Part shown: positions 1 to 7,573 of the stretch, one piece after another | How the letters are laid out: every line of letters begins with the position of its first letter | Numbering within the stretch: position 1 is the stretch's first letter | Assembly (NCBI GenBank): GCA_001805105.1 | Contig: MHEE01000009.1 | Span: 87,037-151,036 of the forward strand | DNA length: 64,000 bases | Reading direction: 5' to 3' | Origin: Nitrospirae bacterium GWF2_44_13 | GTDB lineage: Bacteria > Nitrospirota > Thermodesulfovibrionia > Thermodesulfovibrionales > UBA1546 | Translations under genes and position numbers: made by a program | The notes under the pieces: model-generated | Told to the model about the DNA's origin: nothing | Database searches by the model: none | Seen by the model: the letters and a program-made list of their open reading frames with translations, nothing else

Positions 1-258
1 CCGTGGCTCATCAATGCAGCGAGTGCTCTCTACGTCATAAATTTCATTGCCTTACCACTTAATGGGTGGCTGATTTGGGGGTGGATAGGTGCGTTGTTAT
101 TGCCTTTTTTTTGGTTTGTTGTTTCAAACCCGATTATCGGAGCCACCGTCTATCGTTTGGGCCGTTTCTCAGATTTAATATCAATACCGCTCATTCAGCT
201 TGCATTAGGTCTGCTCGCACTATTGGGGATTACAATTGGAAATATTATACTGAGATGA
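1..258 (+). CDS. C-terminal end of a membrane protein (5' truncated)
   Basis: Frame 1 is open from the first base to a TGA at 256-258 and encodes 85 residues. They are strongly hydrophobic, with about three membrane-spanning stretches (for example LIWGWIGALLLPFFWFVV and IQLALGLLALLGITIGNII). A short charged ORF in another frame of the same stretch has none of this character and is treated as a shadow. The start lies before the window. I do not recognise the family. Base composition is AT-rich like the next gene. Confidence 0.55.
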   Translation, partial: PWLINAASALYVINFIALPLNGWLIWGWIGALLLPFFWFVVSNPIIGATVYRLGRFSDLISIPLIQLALGLLALLGITIGNIILR

Positions 259-334
259 GGATATTTGCTCATCGAATAATAGCGAAGCTGTATGAGTCAA
301 ATCACCCTTGTTCCTATGATTGGAGAAAACTATA

Positions 335-808
335 ATGACAATTATTTGGTTTTTGATTTTAGGAATAATTGTTTTTTTCGTTTTTAAGCTTCTTTTGCCG
401 AGTATATTTCATACAATAAAAACTGCACATGTGAGGAAAGACCATGAGCTGTGGCTTATGTACGTGAAAGTAAATGAAATCTGGCGTGCATTAAAAGATA
501 ATTTCAATAATTCTTCAAGTTACAGAACTTGTGCCGCAGCAGTTATTTTTGCAGCATTGGAAAAATGTGTAGAAGATTATAATATCCCTCGGAATAAATT
601 AACAGAGATTGCGCCATACGTACTCGAACCATTTTTTCAAAAGCGAAATGATCGTCAGAAAATTATAGACTATTATTTACATGGCAATGTATCATCAGCC
701 TTCCATCAGTCGGTATTGCATGTTAAAGAATACTTACAGGGGAAGCCCTATTCAGAAAGGGTCTTGCACGACTTATCAATAACGAGTTGGGATATTACAG
801 GTGTATAA
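335..808 (+). CDS. hypothetical protein with one N-terminal membrane anchor
   Basis: The 157-residue product begins with one hydrophobic helix (about residues 3-25, IIWFLILGIIVFFVFKLLL) followed by a soluble, mostly helical cytoplasmic-type domain. I start it at ATG 335 because GGAGA at 322-326 gives a normal ribosome-binding spacing; an upstream TTG at 320 has no such site. It contains four Cys in unremarkable positions. No family is recognised. It follows the truncated membrane protein by 76 bases and may share its transcript. Confidence 0.6.
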   Translation: MTIIWFLILGIIVFFVFKLLLPSIFHTIKTAHVRKDHELWLMYVKVNEIWRALKDNFNNSSSYRTCAAAVIFAALEKCVEDYNIPRNKLTEIAPYVLEPFFQKRNDRQKIIDYYLHGNVSSAFHQSVLHVKEYLQGKPYSERVLHDLSITSWDITGV

Positions 809-815
809 ATATCAA

Positions 816-846
816 ATGGAAATGGGGAGACGATTCTAATTAAATG
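816..846. repeat. REP-like 'AAATGGGGA...TAATTAAAT' element
   Basis: An intergenic stretch with GGAAATGGGGAGACG followed by TAATTAAATG. The same vocabulary (AAATGG-GGA, TAATTAAAT, GTCTCC/GTCCCC) recurs at 38025-38056, 38524-38563 and 50829-50862. I read these as decayed copies of a small palindromic repeat of the kind mobilised by REP-associated transposases; no such transposase is in the window. Confidence 0.35.
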
Positions 847-905
847 AAAAAATTGCAAACAAGAAAATGGGAATAATAAATACAACCGTACCCTTTAAGA
901 ACCAC

Positions 906-1277
906 ATGAAAGACATATTATTGTCAGCGTTAATTCTTGTCGGTCTGGGCGGCTGTGTTCCGGTAGAAAAAGTGCCTGGATCCGGCGGTGAGCTTATCCA
1001 AATAAAACAGGGAAATGTCGGCAGGTTCCATGAACTCCAGATAGGTGTCATGAATATAATCGGCGCTGATTATGTTGATGAGGCCGGCACAAAAAAGCAG
1101 GGTTTAATAGCTGTATTGTCATTATTTGTTGAAGGGAATCCCCCGCAAGAAAAGGACTTTAAAGTTCATGCGGGGCAAAGGATAATAATGGATAAATACT
1201 CGGTGTATGTGGAAGAAATACGAGGAACGGTTAAAGGCTTAGTAACATTGCGGATAGAAGAGCTCGCTAAAAACTAA
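906..1277 (+). CDS. small lipoprotein of unknown function
   Basis: With the start at ATG 906 the 123-residue product has a textbook lipoprotein signal: MKD, a hydrophobic core (ILLSALILV) and the lipobox GLGGC. The mature part is a small beta-type domain with no recognised family. An in-frame ATG at 867 would add 13 residues before the signal and is less likely. It is probably anchored in the inner or outer membrane. The gene converges on recG with a 14-base gap and has AT-rich neighbours on its left. Confidence 0.6.
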   Translation: MKDILLSALILVGLGGCVPVEKVPGSGGELIQIKQGNVGRFHELQIGVMNIIGADYVDEAGTKKQGLIAVLSLFVEGNPPQEKDFKVHAGQRIIMDKYSVYVEEIRGTVKGLVTLRIEELAKN

Positions 1278-1291
1278 CAGCAGGCCACTAC

Positions 1292-3391
1292 TCAACTCGT
1301 CTTAAACAATTCAATCTTTCCCTTCCAGAACATTTCAAGCCCCTTTTTCAACTCAGGGAATGTATTTAGTTCAGCATCTTTATCAATCAATGCAAATGCC
1401 TCTTTTCTCGCAGTATCAAGAAGCCTTGCATCCCTTACAATATTTGCAAGCTTGAGGTCAGGCATTCCTGCCTGTCTTGTCCCGAAAAATTCTCCCGGCC
1501 CTCTTATATCAAGGTCTTCCTCTGCAATCCTGAATCCGTCATTAGTTTTTATCATTATATCAAGCCTTCTCCGTGCATCTTCGCTTACAGGCTCATACAT
1601 TAAAAGAAAACAATACGACTGGCTGCCTCCCCTTCCCACTCTTCCCCTTAACTGGTGAAGCTGGGAAAGCCCGAACCTCTCTGCATGGACTATGAGCATC
1701 ATTGCAGCGTTAGGCACATCCACTCCGACCTCTATAACCGTAGTGCTTACAAGGACATCAATCGCGCCCGCCTTGAACGACGCCATTATATTTTCCCTCT
1801 CCTGCGGTTTCAGCCTGCCGTGGATAAGCTCAACCTTCAGGTTTGGGAATATTTTCTCAAGCGCTTCCCTGCCAAGTATCGCAGATTTAAGATTGGTTTT
1901 CTCAGTCTCATCAATAACAGGATATACAACATATACCTGCCTGCCTTTTTTTGTTTCTTCAGCAATCGCCCTGTAAATGTATTCTTTCTGTCCTGCATTA
2001 AACAGGCGCGTTACAACAGGGCTTCTGCCCGGAGGAAGTTCATCTATAACTGAATAATCAAGGTCTCCGTAGAGCGTCATTGACAGAGTTCTCGGAATAG
2101 GCGTAGCTGTCATGACAAGGACGTCCGGATTCACGGCTTTTTTTCTGAGAAGCTGCCTCTGCATAACGCCGAATCTGTGCTGTTCGTCTATTATCGCAAG
2201 CCCGAGGTTTTTAAATTCCACGCCTTCCTGTATAAGCGCATGTGTTCCAATGATTATATTAGTCTTACCTGATGCAATATCACACCGCAGCGCCTCTCTC
2301 TCTTTTTTTTTGCTTCCTGTCATAAGGCATACCTTCAGCCCCATATCTTCTATCATCTTGTGTATGTTTATATAATGCTGTCCTGCAAGTATCTCGGTAG
2401 GCGCCATCAAAGCTGCCTGATAACCGCACTCAGCAGCGGTAAGCATTGCCATAACTGCAATAACAGTCTTGCCGCAGCCCACATCTCCCTGAAGAAGCCT
2501 GTTCATGGGGTGCTGGCTTCTCATGTCGTGAAGTATCTCCTCAAATACCCTCTGCTGCGCCGATGTGAGTTTGAATTTGAGAGTATCTATGAATTTCCTG
2601 ACAAGAACGCCGTTACAATCAAACGCAATCCCCCTCTCAACCTCTTTGCCCTTTTTAATTATTGAAAGCCCGAGTTCAAACTTAAACAGCTCCTCAAAAT
2701 AAAGCCTTTCCTGATAGATGCTTGAACAACTGTTAAGGCTGTCTATATCTATACCGCTTTCCGGAAAGTGGGAATTGAATATGCTTTCAGTGAGTCCATG
2801 AAAATTATTTCTCCTGAGTATCTCGTCAGGAATATAATCAGAGACGTCATTGATGCAGGTATTGATGAGATTGAACATTATCGTCCTTAACTGTCTTACG
2901 CTAAGGCCTGCGGTGGTCCTGTAAATCGGGACAATCCTTGCCGTGTGTATAAAGGCATCGGCGTCATCTGTGACAAATTCATACTCGGGATTATCAAATT
3001 CAAAGCCGATTCCCCGGTAGGGATTCCTCTTAACAATGCCGCTCAGGATTACTTCCTGCCCTGCTTCAAAGTTCTTTTTCAGAAAAGGCTGGTTAAACCA
3101 TTTTCCTTTGACAAGGCCGCTTCCGTCAGATACCGTCAACTCAAAAAGTTTCATATTTCGTCTTGGAAGCTTTATGACCTCGGCAGCAATAACCTTGCCG
3201 ATGACGGTCTCAAGCCGGCCGTATTCGAGAGCGCTTATCTTTTTGATATTTTTTCTGTCTTCGTATCTGTATGGAAGGTAGTAAAGGGCTTCTTCTGCTG
3301 TCTTGATTCCGAGGGTGTTAAGGAGCTTTGCGCGCCGGGGGCCGACGCCTTTGATATATTGTACAGGGAATTCTGAAAGGTTCTTACCCAT
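1292..3391 (-). CDS. recG: ATP-dependent DNA helicase RecG
   Basis: RecG remodels stalled replication forks and Holliday junctions by branch migration. The 699-residue product has the family length and order: HhH-like and wedge/OB region to about residue 180, Walker A GDVGCGKT near 303-310, the DEQHRFG box near 409, TATPIPRTL, and the C-terminal helicase motif GRVGRGGSQSYC. The ATG at 3391 is preferred over the in-frame TTG one codon upstream. The start overlaps the end of nusA by 8 bases, so rimP-nusA-recG is one transcription unit with translational coupling. Confidence 0.97.
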   Translation of the reverse strand: MGKNLSEFPVQYIKGVGPRRAKLLNTLGIKTAEEALYYLPYRYEDRKNIKKISALEYGRLETVIGKVIAAEVIKLPRRNMKLFELTVSDGSGLVKGKWFNQPFLKKNFEAGQEVILSGIVKRNPYRGIGFEFDNPEYEFVTDDADAFIHTARIVPIYRTTAGLSVRQLRTIMFNLINTCINDVSDYIPDEILRRNNFHGLTESIFNSHFPESGIDIDSLNSCSSIYQERLYFEELFKFELGLSIIKKGKEVERGIAFDCNGVLVRKFIDTLKFKLTSAQQRVFEEILHDMRSQHPMNRLLQGDVGCGKTVIAVMAMLTAAECGYQAALMAPTEILAGQHYINIHKMIEDMGLKVCLMTGSKKKEREALRCDIASGKTNIIIGTHALIQEGVEFKNLGLAIIDEQHRFGVMQRQLLRKKAVNPDVLVMTATPIPRTLSMTLYGDLDYSVIDELPPGRSPVVTRLFNAGQKEYIYRAIAEETKKGRQVYVVYPVIDETEKTNLKSAILGREALEKIFPNLKVELIHGRLKPQERENIMASFKAGAIDVLVSTTVIEVGVDVPNAAMMLIVHAERFGLSQLHQLRGRVGRGGSQSYCFLLMYEPVSEDARRRLDIMIKTNDGFRIAEEDLDIRGPGEFFGTRQAGMPDLKLANIVRDARLLDTARKEAFALIDKDAELNTFPELKKGLEMFWKGKIELFKTS

Positions 3392-4505
3392 CAACAGATG
3401 GTTTGTTTTTCTTCAGCGCTTCTTTGTCTATTGCCTCTTCTAATACTTTGTCTGCTTCTTCCATCTTAATCTTGGAGTACTCTGTGTCGCTCATTATGTC
3501 TATGTCCCATCCTGTAAGCTTCATGGCAAGCCTTACATTCTGCCCTTTCTTGCCTATTGCAAGCGAAAGCTGCTGGTCATTGACAACCACCATTGCAGTC
3601 TTGCTTTCTTCATTTATGCCAATCCTTTCAACGCTTGCGGGGCTCAGCGCACGGGCAATAAGCATCCTCGGGTCATCAGTCCATGGGATTATATCTATCC
3701 TCTCGCCTCTAAGCTCCCTCACAATAGACTGAACCCTCGTGCCTTTCATCCCGACACATGCGCCTACGGGATCTATGGACGCATTGGTAGAATAAACGGC
3801 AATCTTTGTCCTGTCGCCCGGCTCACGCACTATATCCTTTATCACCACAAGCCCCTCGCTTATTTCAGGAACTTCCATCTTGAACAATGCCCCGACAAAA
3901 CGCGGGTTCGTTCTTGAAACAAGCACAACAGGTTCCTTTGTGCTTATCTTCACTTCTTCTATCTGCGCCCTGACAGTATCTCCTCTTTTTAGATTTTCTC
4001 CGGGCAGCGCTTCGCTTTGAGGAAGAATAGCTTCGGTTTTGCCGATATTAATGTAGTAATTATTTTTTTCCTTCCTCATCACAGACCCGCTTACAACCTG
4101 CCCAACCTTATCTTTGAACTCGGCATAAATAACATCACGCTCAGCCTCACGGACTTTCTGAAAGATAACCTGCTTCGCTGTCTGGGCAGCTATCCTGCCG
4201 AAATCGTGAACATCAAGCGGCAGATCCACGCTTTCCGCCCCTGCTTTGTCAGAAAAAAGTTTTTTCACGTCAGACTTGGAAATCTCCATGTCTTTATCGG
4301 AAACCTTATCCACAATAATCTTTGTCTCATAAGCCGTGATATTGCAGGTTTTAGGGTCTATAGTAAGATGGACATTCGTTCTTCCGCCATACCGCTTCCT
4401 TGCGGCAGAAAGCAGTGCAGCTTCAAGCGCAGCAAGAAGAATTCCCCTCTCTATGCCTTTTTCCCTGCTCATCTGGTCTATTCCCTGACAGAGTTCTTTT
4501 GTCAT
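3384..4505 (-). CDS. nusA: transcription termination/antitermination factor NusA (short form)
   Basis: NusA binds RNA polymerase and nascent RNA and modulates pausing, termination and antitermination. The 373-residue protein shows the N-terminal polymerase-binding domain, an S1 domain (about 135-200) and two KH domains ending in IGKKGQNVRLAMKLTGWDIDIM. It stops soon after KH2 in a short acidic and lysine-rich tail, so it lacks the C-terminal acidic repeats of the 495-residue E. coli protein. Such short forms are common outside gammaproteobacteria. Its ATG overlaps the rimP stop (ATGA). Confidence 0.95.
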   Translation of the reverse strand: MTKELCQGIDQMSREKGIERGILLAALEAALLSAARKRYGGRTNVHLTIDPKTCNITAYETKIIVDKVSDKDMEISKSDVKKLFSDKAGAESVDLPLDVHDFGRIAAQTAKQVIFQKVREAERDVIYAEFKDKVGQVVSGSVMRKEKNNYYINIGKTEAILPQSEALPGENLKRGDTVRAQIEEVKISTKEPVVLVSRTNPRFVGALFKMEVPEISEGLVVIKDIVREPGDRTKIAVYSTNASIDPVGACVGMKGTRVQSIVRELRGERIDIIPWTDDPRMLIARALSPASVERIGINEESKTAMVVVNDQQLSLAIGKKGQNVRLAMKLTGWDIDIMSDTEYSKIKMEEADKVLEEAIDKEALKKNKPSVDG

Positions 4506-4972
4506 TTTATCTCTATCTCCAGTCTGGCCCTTGATATGTTGTCAAAAGGGATATTACGCTCTTCCCCGTTTATATCTAATTGTATAAAGTCCGCAGTTAT
4601 ATTGGTTATCCTGCCGAGAAAAAAATTCTGGTTATCTATCTTGTCCTTAGTAATTATCCTCACAAGTTTCCCTTTATGCCTTTCAAAATCCTTCAATGCA
4701 GTTAACGGCCTGTCAAGCCCCGGCGATGAGACCTCAAGATTGAAAGGCCCCTGCATAGAGTCTTCCGCATCAAGCAGTAACCCAAGGCTTCTGCTGAATC
4801 TCTCACAGTCGTCAAGAGTCACCCCGCCGCTTCTGTCTATCGTAACTCTCATCAAGGCCCCCTTCCCTCTGCCTGATAACCTTACTTCAAGCACCTCAAC
4901 GCTCTGGTCTTCAGCAACCTGACTTGCCAGCTTTAGCGCTGTTTCCTCAACAATTGACTGTTTTGTATCCAT
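4502..4972 (-). CDS. rimP: ribosome maturation factor RimP
   Basis: RimP helps late assembly of the 30S subunit. The 156-residue protein has the conserved N-terminal domain (VEVRLSGRG...LMRVTIDR.GGVTLDDCERFSR) and the family signature EVSSPGLDRPL, then a C-terminal SH3-like domain. The start at 4972 (MDTKQSIVEE) matches the family; a longer reading to 5005 would place the first codon inside a perfect hairpin. It is followed directly by nusA, the usual rimP-nusA pairing. The hairpin at 4983-5014 may regulate it. Confidence 0.92.
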   Translation of the reverse strand: MDTKQSIVEETALKLASQVAEDQSVEVLEVRLSGRGKGALMRVTIDRSGGVTLDDCERFSRSLGLLLDAEDSMQGPFNLEVSSPGLDRPLTALKDFERHKGKLVRIITKDKIDNQNFFLGRITNITADFIQLDINGEERNIPFDNISRARLEIEIK

Positions 4973-4982
4973 ATACCTATAA

Positions 4983-5014
4983 AACAAAAGAGTGGGAAAA
5001 CCCACTCTTTTGTT
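4983..5014 (-). terminator. intrinsic terminator or attenuator immediately before rimP
   Basis: A perfect 14-bp inverted repeat (4983-4996 and 5001-5014) with a 4-base loop. Read on the minus strand, the core GAGTGGG-TTTT-CCCACTC is followed by TTTTGTTTTA, a classic rho-independent form. It ends 10 bases before the rimP ATG. The lipoprotein gene upstream already has its own terminator at 5087-5126, so this one more likely acts in the rimP leader. Confidence 0.7.
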
Positions 5015-5086
5015 AAAATAATGCTGAAGCTGTTTAAAATATATAATATAACTGTTTTAATTTATCACTTTATCACCAAAAAAGCA

Positions 5087-5126
5087 ATCATTTTCAGGGG
5101 TGGTTTTTTCCACCCCTGAAAATGAT
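5087..5126 (-). terminator. rho-independent terminator of the small lipoprotein gene
   Basis: A perfect 17-bp inverted repeat (5087-5103 and 5110-5126) with a 6-base loop. It starts 6 bases after the lipoprotein stop codon and on the minus strand is followed by TGCTTTTTTGG. Stem length and T-run make this a strong terminator. Confidence 0.85.
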
Positions 5127-5132
5127 AAAAAC

Positions 5133-5300
5133 TTATTTGCCTGCTGGCGCTGTTGGCGCTGCTGGTGCTGCCGGTGCTGCTGGCGCTGTTGCAGGAGCCT
5201 CTGCCGGTTTCGGAGCCTCTGCCTTCTTGCAGCCTGCTACTGTAAGAGCAAATGCTACAATCAGCACTAATGAAAGGATTAAAGCTATAACTTTCTTCAC
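5133..5300 (-). CDS. 55-residue Ala/Pro-rich small lipoprotein
   Basis: A GTG start at 5300 with GGAGG eight bases upstream opens a 55-residue frame: MKK, a hydrophobic signal (VIALILSLVLIVAFALTV) and the lipobox VAGC, followed by KKAEAPKPAEAPA and a run of AP/AAP repeats ending in APAGK. It has its own consensus-like promoter (5345-5373) and terminator (5087-5126). Such peptides resemble short envelope-spacer lipoproteins, but I assign no function. Other-frame ORFs over this Ala-coding repeat are shadows. The repeat may vary in length between strains. Confidence 0.75.
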   Translation of the reverse strand: MKKVIALILSLVLIVAFALTVAGCKKAEAPKPAEAPATAPAAPAAPAAPTAPAGK

Positions 5301-5344
5301 TTGGGTCACCTCCTCTTCTCTGTAATGTAAAAACAGACCTTAAT

Positions 5345-5373
5345 TTGATAACATATATAATAAATATTGTCAA
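5345..5373 (-). promoter_or_regulatory. promoter of the small lipoprotein gene
   Basis: On the minus strand TTGACA (5373-5368), 17 bases, then TATCAA (5350-5345), about 45 bases before the GTG start. The -35 box overlaps the -35 box of the divergent gph promoter, so the two promoters may compete. Confidence 0.5.
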
Positions 5374-5394
5374 GATTTTTAAAAAACATATAAT
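5367..5394 (+). promoter_or_regulatory. promoter of the gph-trmN6-like unit
   Basis: TTGTCA (5367-5372), 16 bases, then a perfect TATAAT (5389-5394), 21 bases before the gph ATG, which has GGGAG as its ribosome-binding site. It is divergent from, and overlaps, the lipoprotein promoter. Confidence 0.55.
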
Positions 5395-5415
5395 AGAGAA
5401 CTTAGGGAGATTTCA

Positions 5416-6075
5416 ATGAAAGATTTTTATGGTATAGAACTTATCATCTTTGACCTTGACGGCACGCTCGTTGACTCCGGCATGGATATAACTAATGCAC
5501 TAAATTATGCTATAGCGCCATACGGGTTTAAGCCTCTTACTGTGGAGGACACCATTAAGATAGTCGGCGAAGGACTGACAAGGCTTATAGAAAAGATAGT
5601 TAAAGACAATAACACCCCCGTAAAGGACGCCGTGCTTGACAGGTTTATAAATTATTATTCGGCTCACCTCGCTGATTTTACAAGGCCGTACCCGGGAGTA
5701 ATAAAAACCCTTGAGATGCTCGGCAGATATAAAAAGGCGGTAATATCCAACAAGAGAGAATCGCTGTCAAAAAAACTTCTTGACCAACTGGGTCTCATGA
5801 AATTTTTTGATATAGTGCTCGGAGGCGACAGCGCCTCAGGGAAAAAGCCGTCCCCTGCGCCTGTTAAAAAAGTGCTCGAAACTCTCGGAATAGAGCCTCA
5901 TAGGGCAGTAATTGTGGGTGACAGTGACCTCGATATACAGGCAGGCAAAGGCGCTGGCGTAACAACCGTAGCTGTAACTTACGGATTCAGGGACAAAAAA
6001 TCGCTTAAAGATGCAGACTTTATTCTTGACAGCATGGATGAACTGTTAACCTTGATAGAGATACACGATTCATGA
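5416..6075 (+). CDS. gph: HAD-family phosphoglycolate phosphatase
   Basis: Cytosolic HAD-superfamily phosphatase that most likely removes 2-phosphoglycolate. The 219-residue protein has all HAD motifs: I, FDLDGTLVDSG (nucleophile and acid/base Asp, residues 12-22), II, VISNKRES (Ser), III, GKKPSPAPV (Lys), and IV, IVGDSDLDIQAGKGAG. A helical cap domain lies between I and II, as in Gph/PGP subclass IA. The substrate is inferred from family similarity; pyrophosphatase PpaX is an alternative. Its last codons and stop lie inside a short tandem repeat shared with the start of the next gene. Confidence 0.85.
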   Translation: MKDFYGIELIIFDLDGTLVDSGMDITNALNYAIAPYGFKPLTVEDTIKIVGEGLTRLIEKIVKDNNTPVKDAVLDRFINYYSAHLADFTRPYPGVIKTLEMLGRYKKAVISNKRESLSKKLLDQLGLMKFFDIVLGGDSASGKKPSPAPVKKVLETLGIEPHRAVIVGDSDLDIQAGKGAGVTTVAVTYGFRDKKSLKDADFILDSMDELLTLIEIHDS

Positions 6076-6098
6076 ATCGTGTATCATGTATCATGAAC
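6061..6098. repeat. heptamer repeat and 24-bp palindrome at the gph/methyltransferase junction
   Basis: Bases 6061-6084 form a perfect 24-bp palindrome (ATACACGATT, CATG, AATCGTGTAT), running into 7-base units of the type ATCATGT/ATCGTGT to 6098. It supplies the stop of gph and the start of the next gene. The same ATCATGT/ATCATGC vocabulary recurs at 31225-31252 and 34904-34931. Confidence 0.75.
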
Positions 6099-6815
6099 CT
6101 AACATTAGACACCATACGCGATATAGAACTTTATCAGAATAAGAAAGGCTACAGGTTTTCTGTAGATGCGCTCCTTCTTTACTCATTTGTAAACCTGCGC
6201 AGGGCATACAGGATTGCCGATCTTGGCGCGGGTTCAGGAATTATCGGTATTTTACTGGCAAAGCGCTATCCGGAAGCAGAGATTACATTGATTGAACTCC
6301 AAAAAAGCCTTGTAGAACTTGCAAAGAAAAATGTAGTTCTAAATAATCTCCAGGATAGGGTAACGGTTATTAGGAATGACATCAGGGATATAGATACCAT
6401 TCACCTATTCACCCATTCACCGCTTCACCGTTTTGATCTCGTTGTATCAAACCCTCCGTTCAGACGGCAGAAAACAGGACAGATAAGCCCTACAGATGAA
6501 AAGGCTATTGCAAGGCATGAAATAGAGCTAAAACTTGCAGATTTAATACAGGCAGCGTGCTCACTTCTGAGGTCAAAAGGCAGATTCTGCATTATTTATC
6601 ATCCGTCAAGGCTTGTGGAACTTATTGATGCCTTGAGGGAAAAACACATGGAACCGAAAAGACTGCGGTTCGTTCATTCAACGCTGACAACAGAGGCAAA
6701 GATGGCGCTCGTTGAGGCAATAAAAGACGGAAGAACAGAGATGAAAATTGAGAACCCCTTGTACATATATAAAGAAGACGGGACATACACAGATGAAATG
6801 AAGGCACTTTACTAA
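6072..6815 (+). CDS. TrmN6-like tRNA1(Val) adenine-N6 methyltransferase family protein
   Basis: Class I SAM-dependent N6-adenine methyltransferase, similar to TrmN6/YfiC, which modifies A37 of tRNA1(Val). Visible motifs are LDTIRDIELYQNKKGYRFSVDALLL (family N-terminus), the SAM site ADLGAGSGIIGILLAKR, the catalytic NPPF (VVSNPPFRR) and a C-terminal RLRFVHS...EAKMALVEA strand pair. Residues about 110-120 (IHLFTHSPLHRF) are encoded by an octamer repeat and look like an insertion between strand and NPPF motif. ATG 6072 overlaps the gph stop; ATG 6093 is an alternative start. Confidence 0.8.
   Translation: MNRVSCIMNLTLDTIRDIELYQNKKGYRFSVDALLLYSFVNLRRAYRIADLGAGSGIIGILLAKRYPEAEITLIELQKSLVELAKKNVVLNNLQDRVTVIRNDIRDIDTIHLFTHSPLHRFDLVVSNPPFRRQKTGQISPTDEKAIARHEIELKLADLIQAACSLLRSKGRFCIIYHPSRLVELIDALREKHMEPKRLRFVHSTLTTEAKMALVEAIKDGRTEMKIENPLYIYKEDGTYTDEMKALY
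6399..6430. repeat. four 8-bp ATTCACC[N] units inside the trmN6-like gene
   Basis: Four consecutive octamers (ATTCACCT, ATTCACCC, ATTCACCG, CTTCACCG). The same unit is present in four copies at 31347-31378 (hypF), 33953-33984 (hypE) and 48519-48551 (end of the MacA-like gene). Here it is translated in frame. Confidence 0.85.
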
Positions 6816-6829
6816 AAATCGCAGCAGTT

Positions 6830-7432
6830 TCAATCTTTGCCCTTTTTCGCCCTCCCTGTTTTCCTTCTTGATGTGATATGCCATATCCTGAAAAGCCTTT
6901 CAAGTTTGTCTTTATATGCCATTGATAAAAAAACAGCAACGACAGCAGCGCCCAGAAGTATAAAAAACCTGTAATACTGCTGGTTGTGAATATAACTTCC
7001 CCCAAGCGTCAGCAGGACAGTGCCGGCAAATCTGCCCACTGTGCTGATGACGAGGAATTCCTTTGTTGTCAGATGCCCCAGCCCGAGGATATAACACAGG
7101 GAATCTTTTGGAAAACCCGGGATAAGAAATAACAGAAAGACAAGGAAGGCGCCCTTGTGATGAAGAAGGTAATCATATCTCTCCATCGTTTTCTTTTTGA
7201 TAAATTTTTCAACAAACGGCCTTCCGAAAAATCTCGACAGGCTAAATGCCGCATATGAGCCGGTGGTCAGCCCTATCGTAGATAACAGTATACCAAGGGA
7301 TATACCATACAGATAACCACCGATAAAACCTGTGACTTCTCCTGGAATAGGAGCGGCAATAACCTGAATTGCCTGCAAGACTATAAACCCGAATAAAGAG
7401 AGGGGGCCTAACGAGTTGAGAAACTCGGTCAC
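6830..7432 (-). CDS. TVP38/TMEM64 (DedA/VTT-superfamily) membrane protein
   Basis: Inner-membrane protein of the VTT/DedA superfamily, implicated in lipid or membrane homeostasis. The motif IAAPIPGEVTGFIGGYLYG and the later FLLFLIPGFPKDSLCYILG are diagnostic. From GTG 7432 the product has 200 residues, but the reading frame continues upstream without a stop to 7573. That extension encodes the expected first helix (RIWLRLLILLVVIAGSTIILY), so the real start is probably near 7552, where the only start-like codon at proper distance from AAGGAG is ATA. The gene is convergent with the trmN6-like gene. Confidence 0.85.
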   Translation of the reverse strand: MTEFLNSLGPLSLFGFIVLQAIQVIAAPIPGEVTGFIGGYLYGISLGILLSTIGLTTGSYAAFSLSRFFGRPFVEKFIKKKTMERYDYLLHHKGAFLVFLLFLIPGFPKDSLCYILGLGHLTTKEFLVISTVGRFAGTVLLTLGGSYIHNQQYYRFFILLGAAVVAVFLSMAYKDKLERLFRIWHITSRRKTGRAKKGKD

Positions 7433-7573
7433 CCTCTCTTTATTCAGAAAAAACGAAACCGCCCCTGTCTGATAGAGGATTATCGTTGAACCTGCAATAA
7501 CTACCAGCAGAATTAGCAGCCTGAGCCATATCCTGTTCTTAATTTCTACTATTGCGCATCTCCTTGTGATCTA

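Noticed and set aside
66-335. ORF of 89 residues at the left edge
   Set aside because: Frame 1 over the same bases encodes a coherent membrane protein C-terminus; this ORF has no domain character.
5122-5325. Plus-strand Ala/Gly-rich ORF with repeated GAAGAA residues
   Set aside because: It is antisense to the small lipoprotein's Ala/Pro repeat and crosses its promoter-proximal region; it has no ribosome-binding site.
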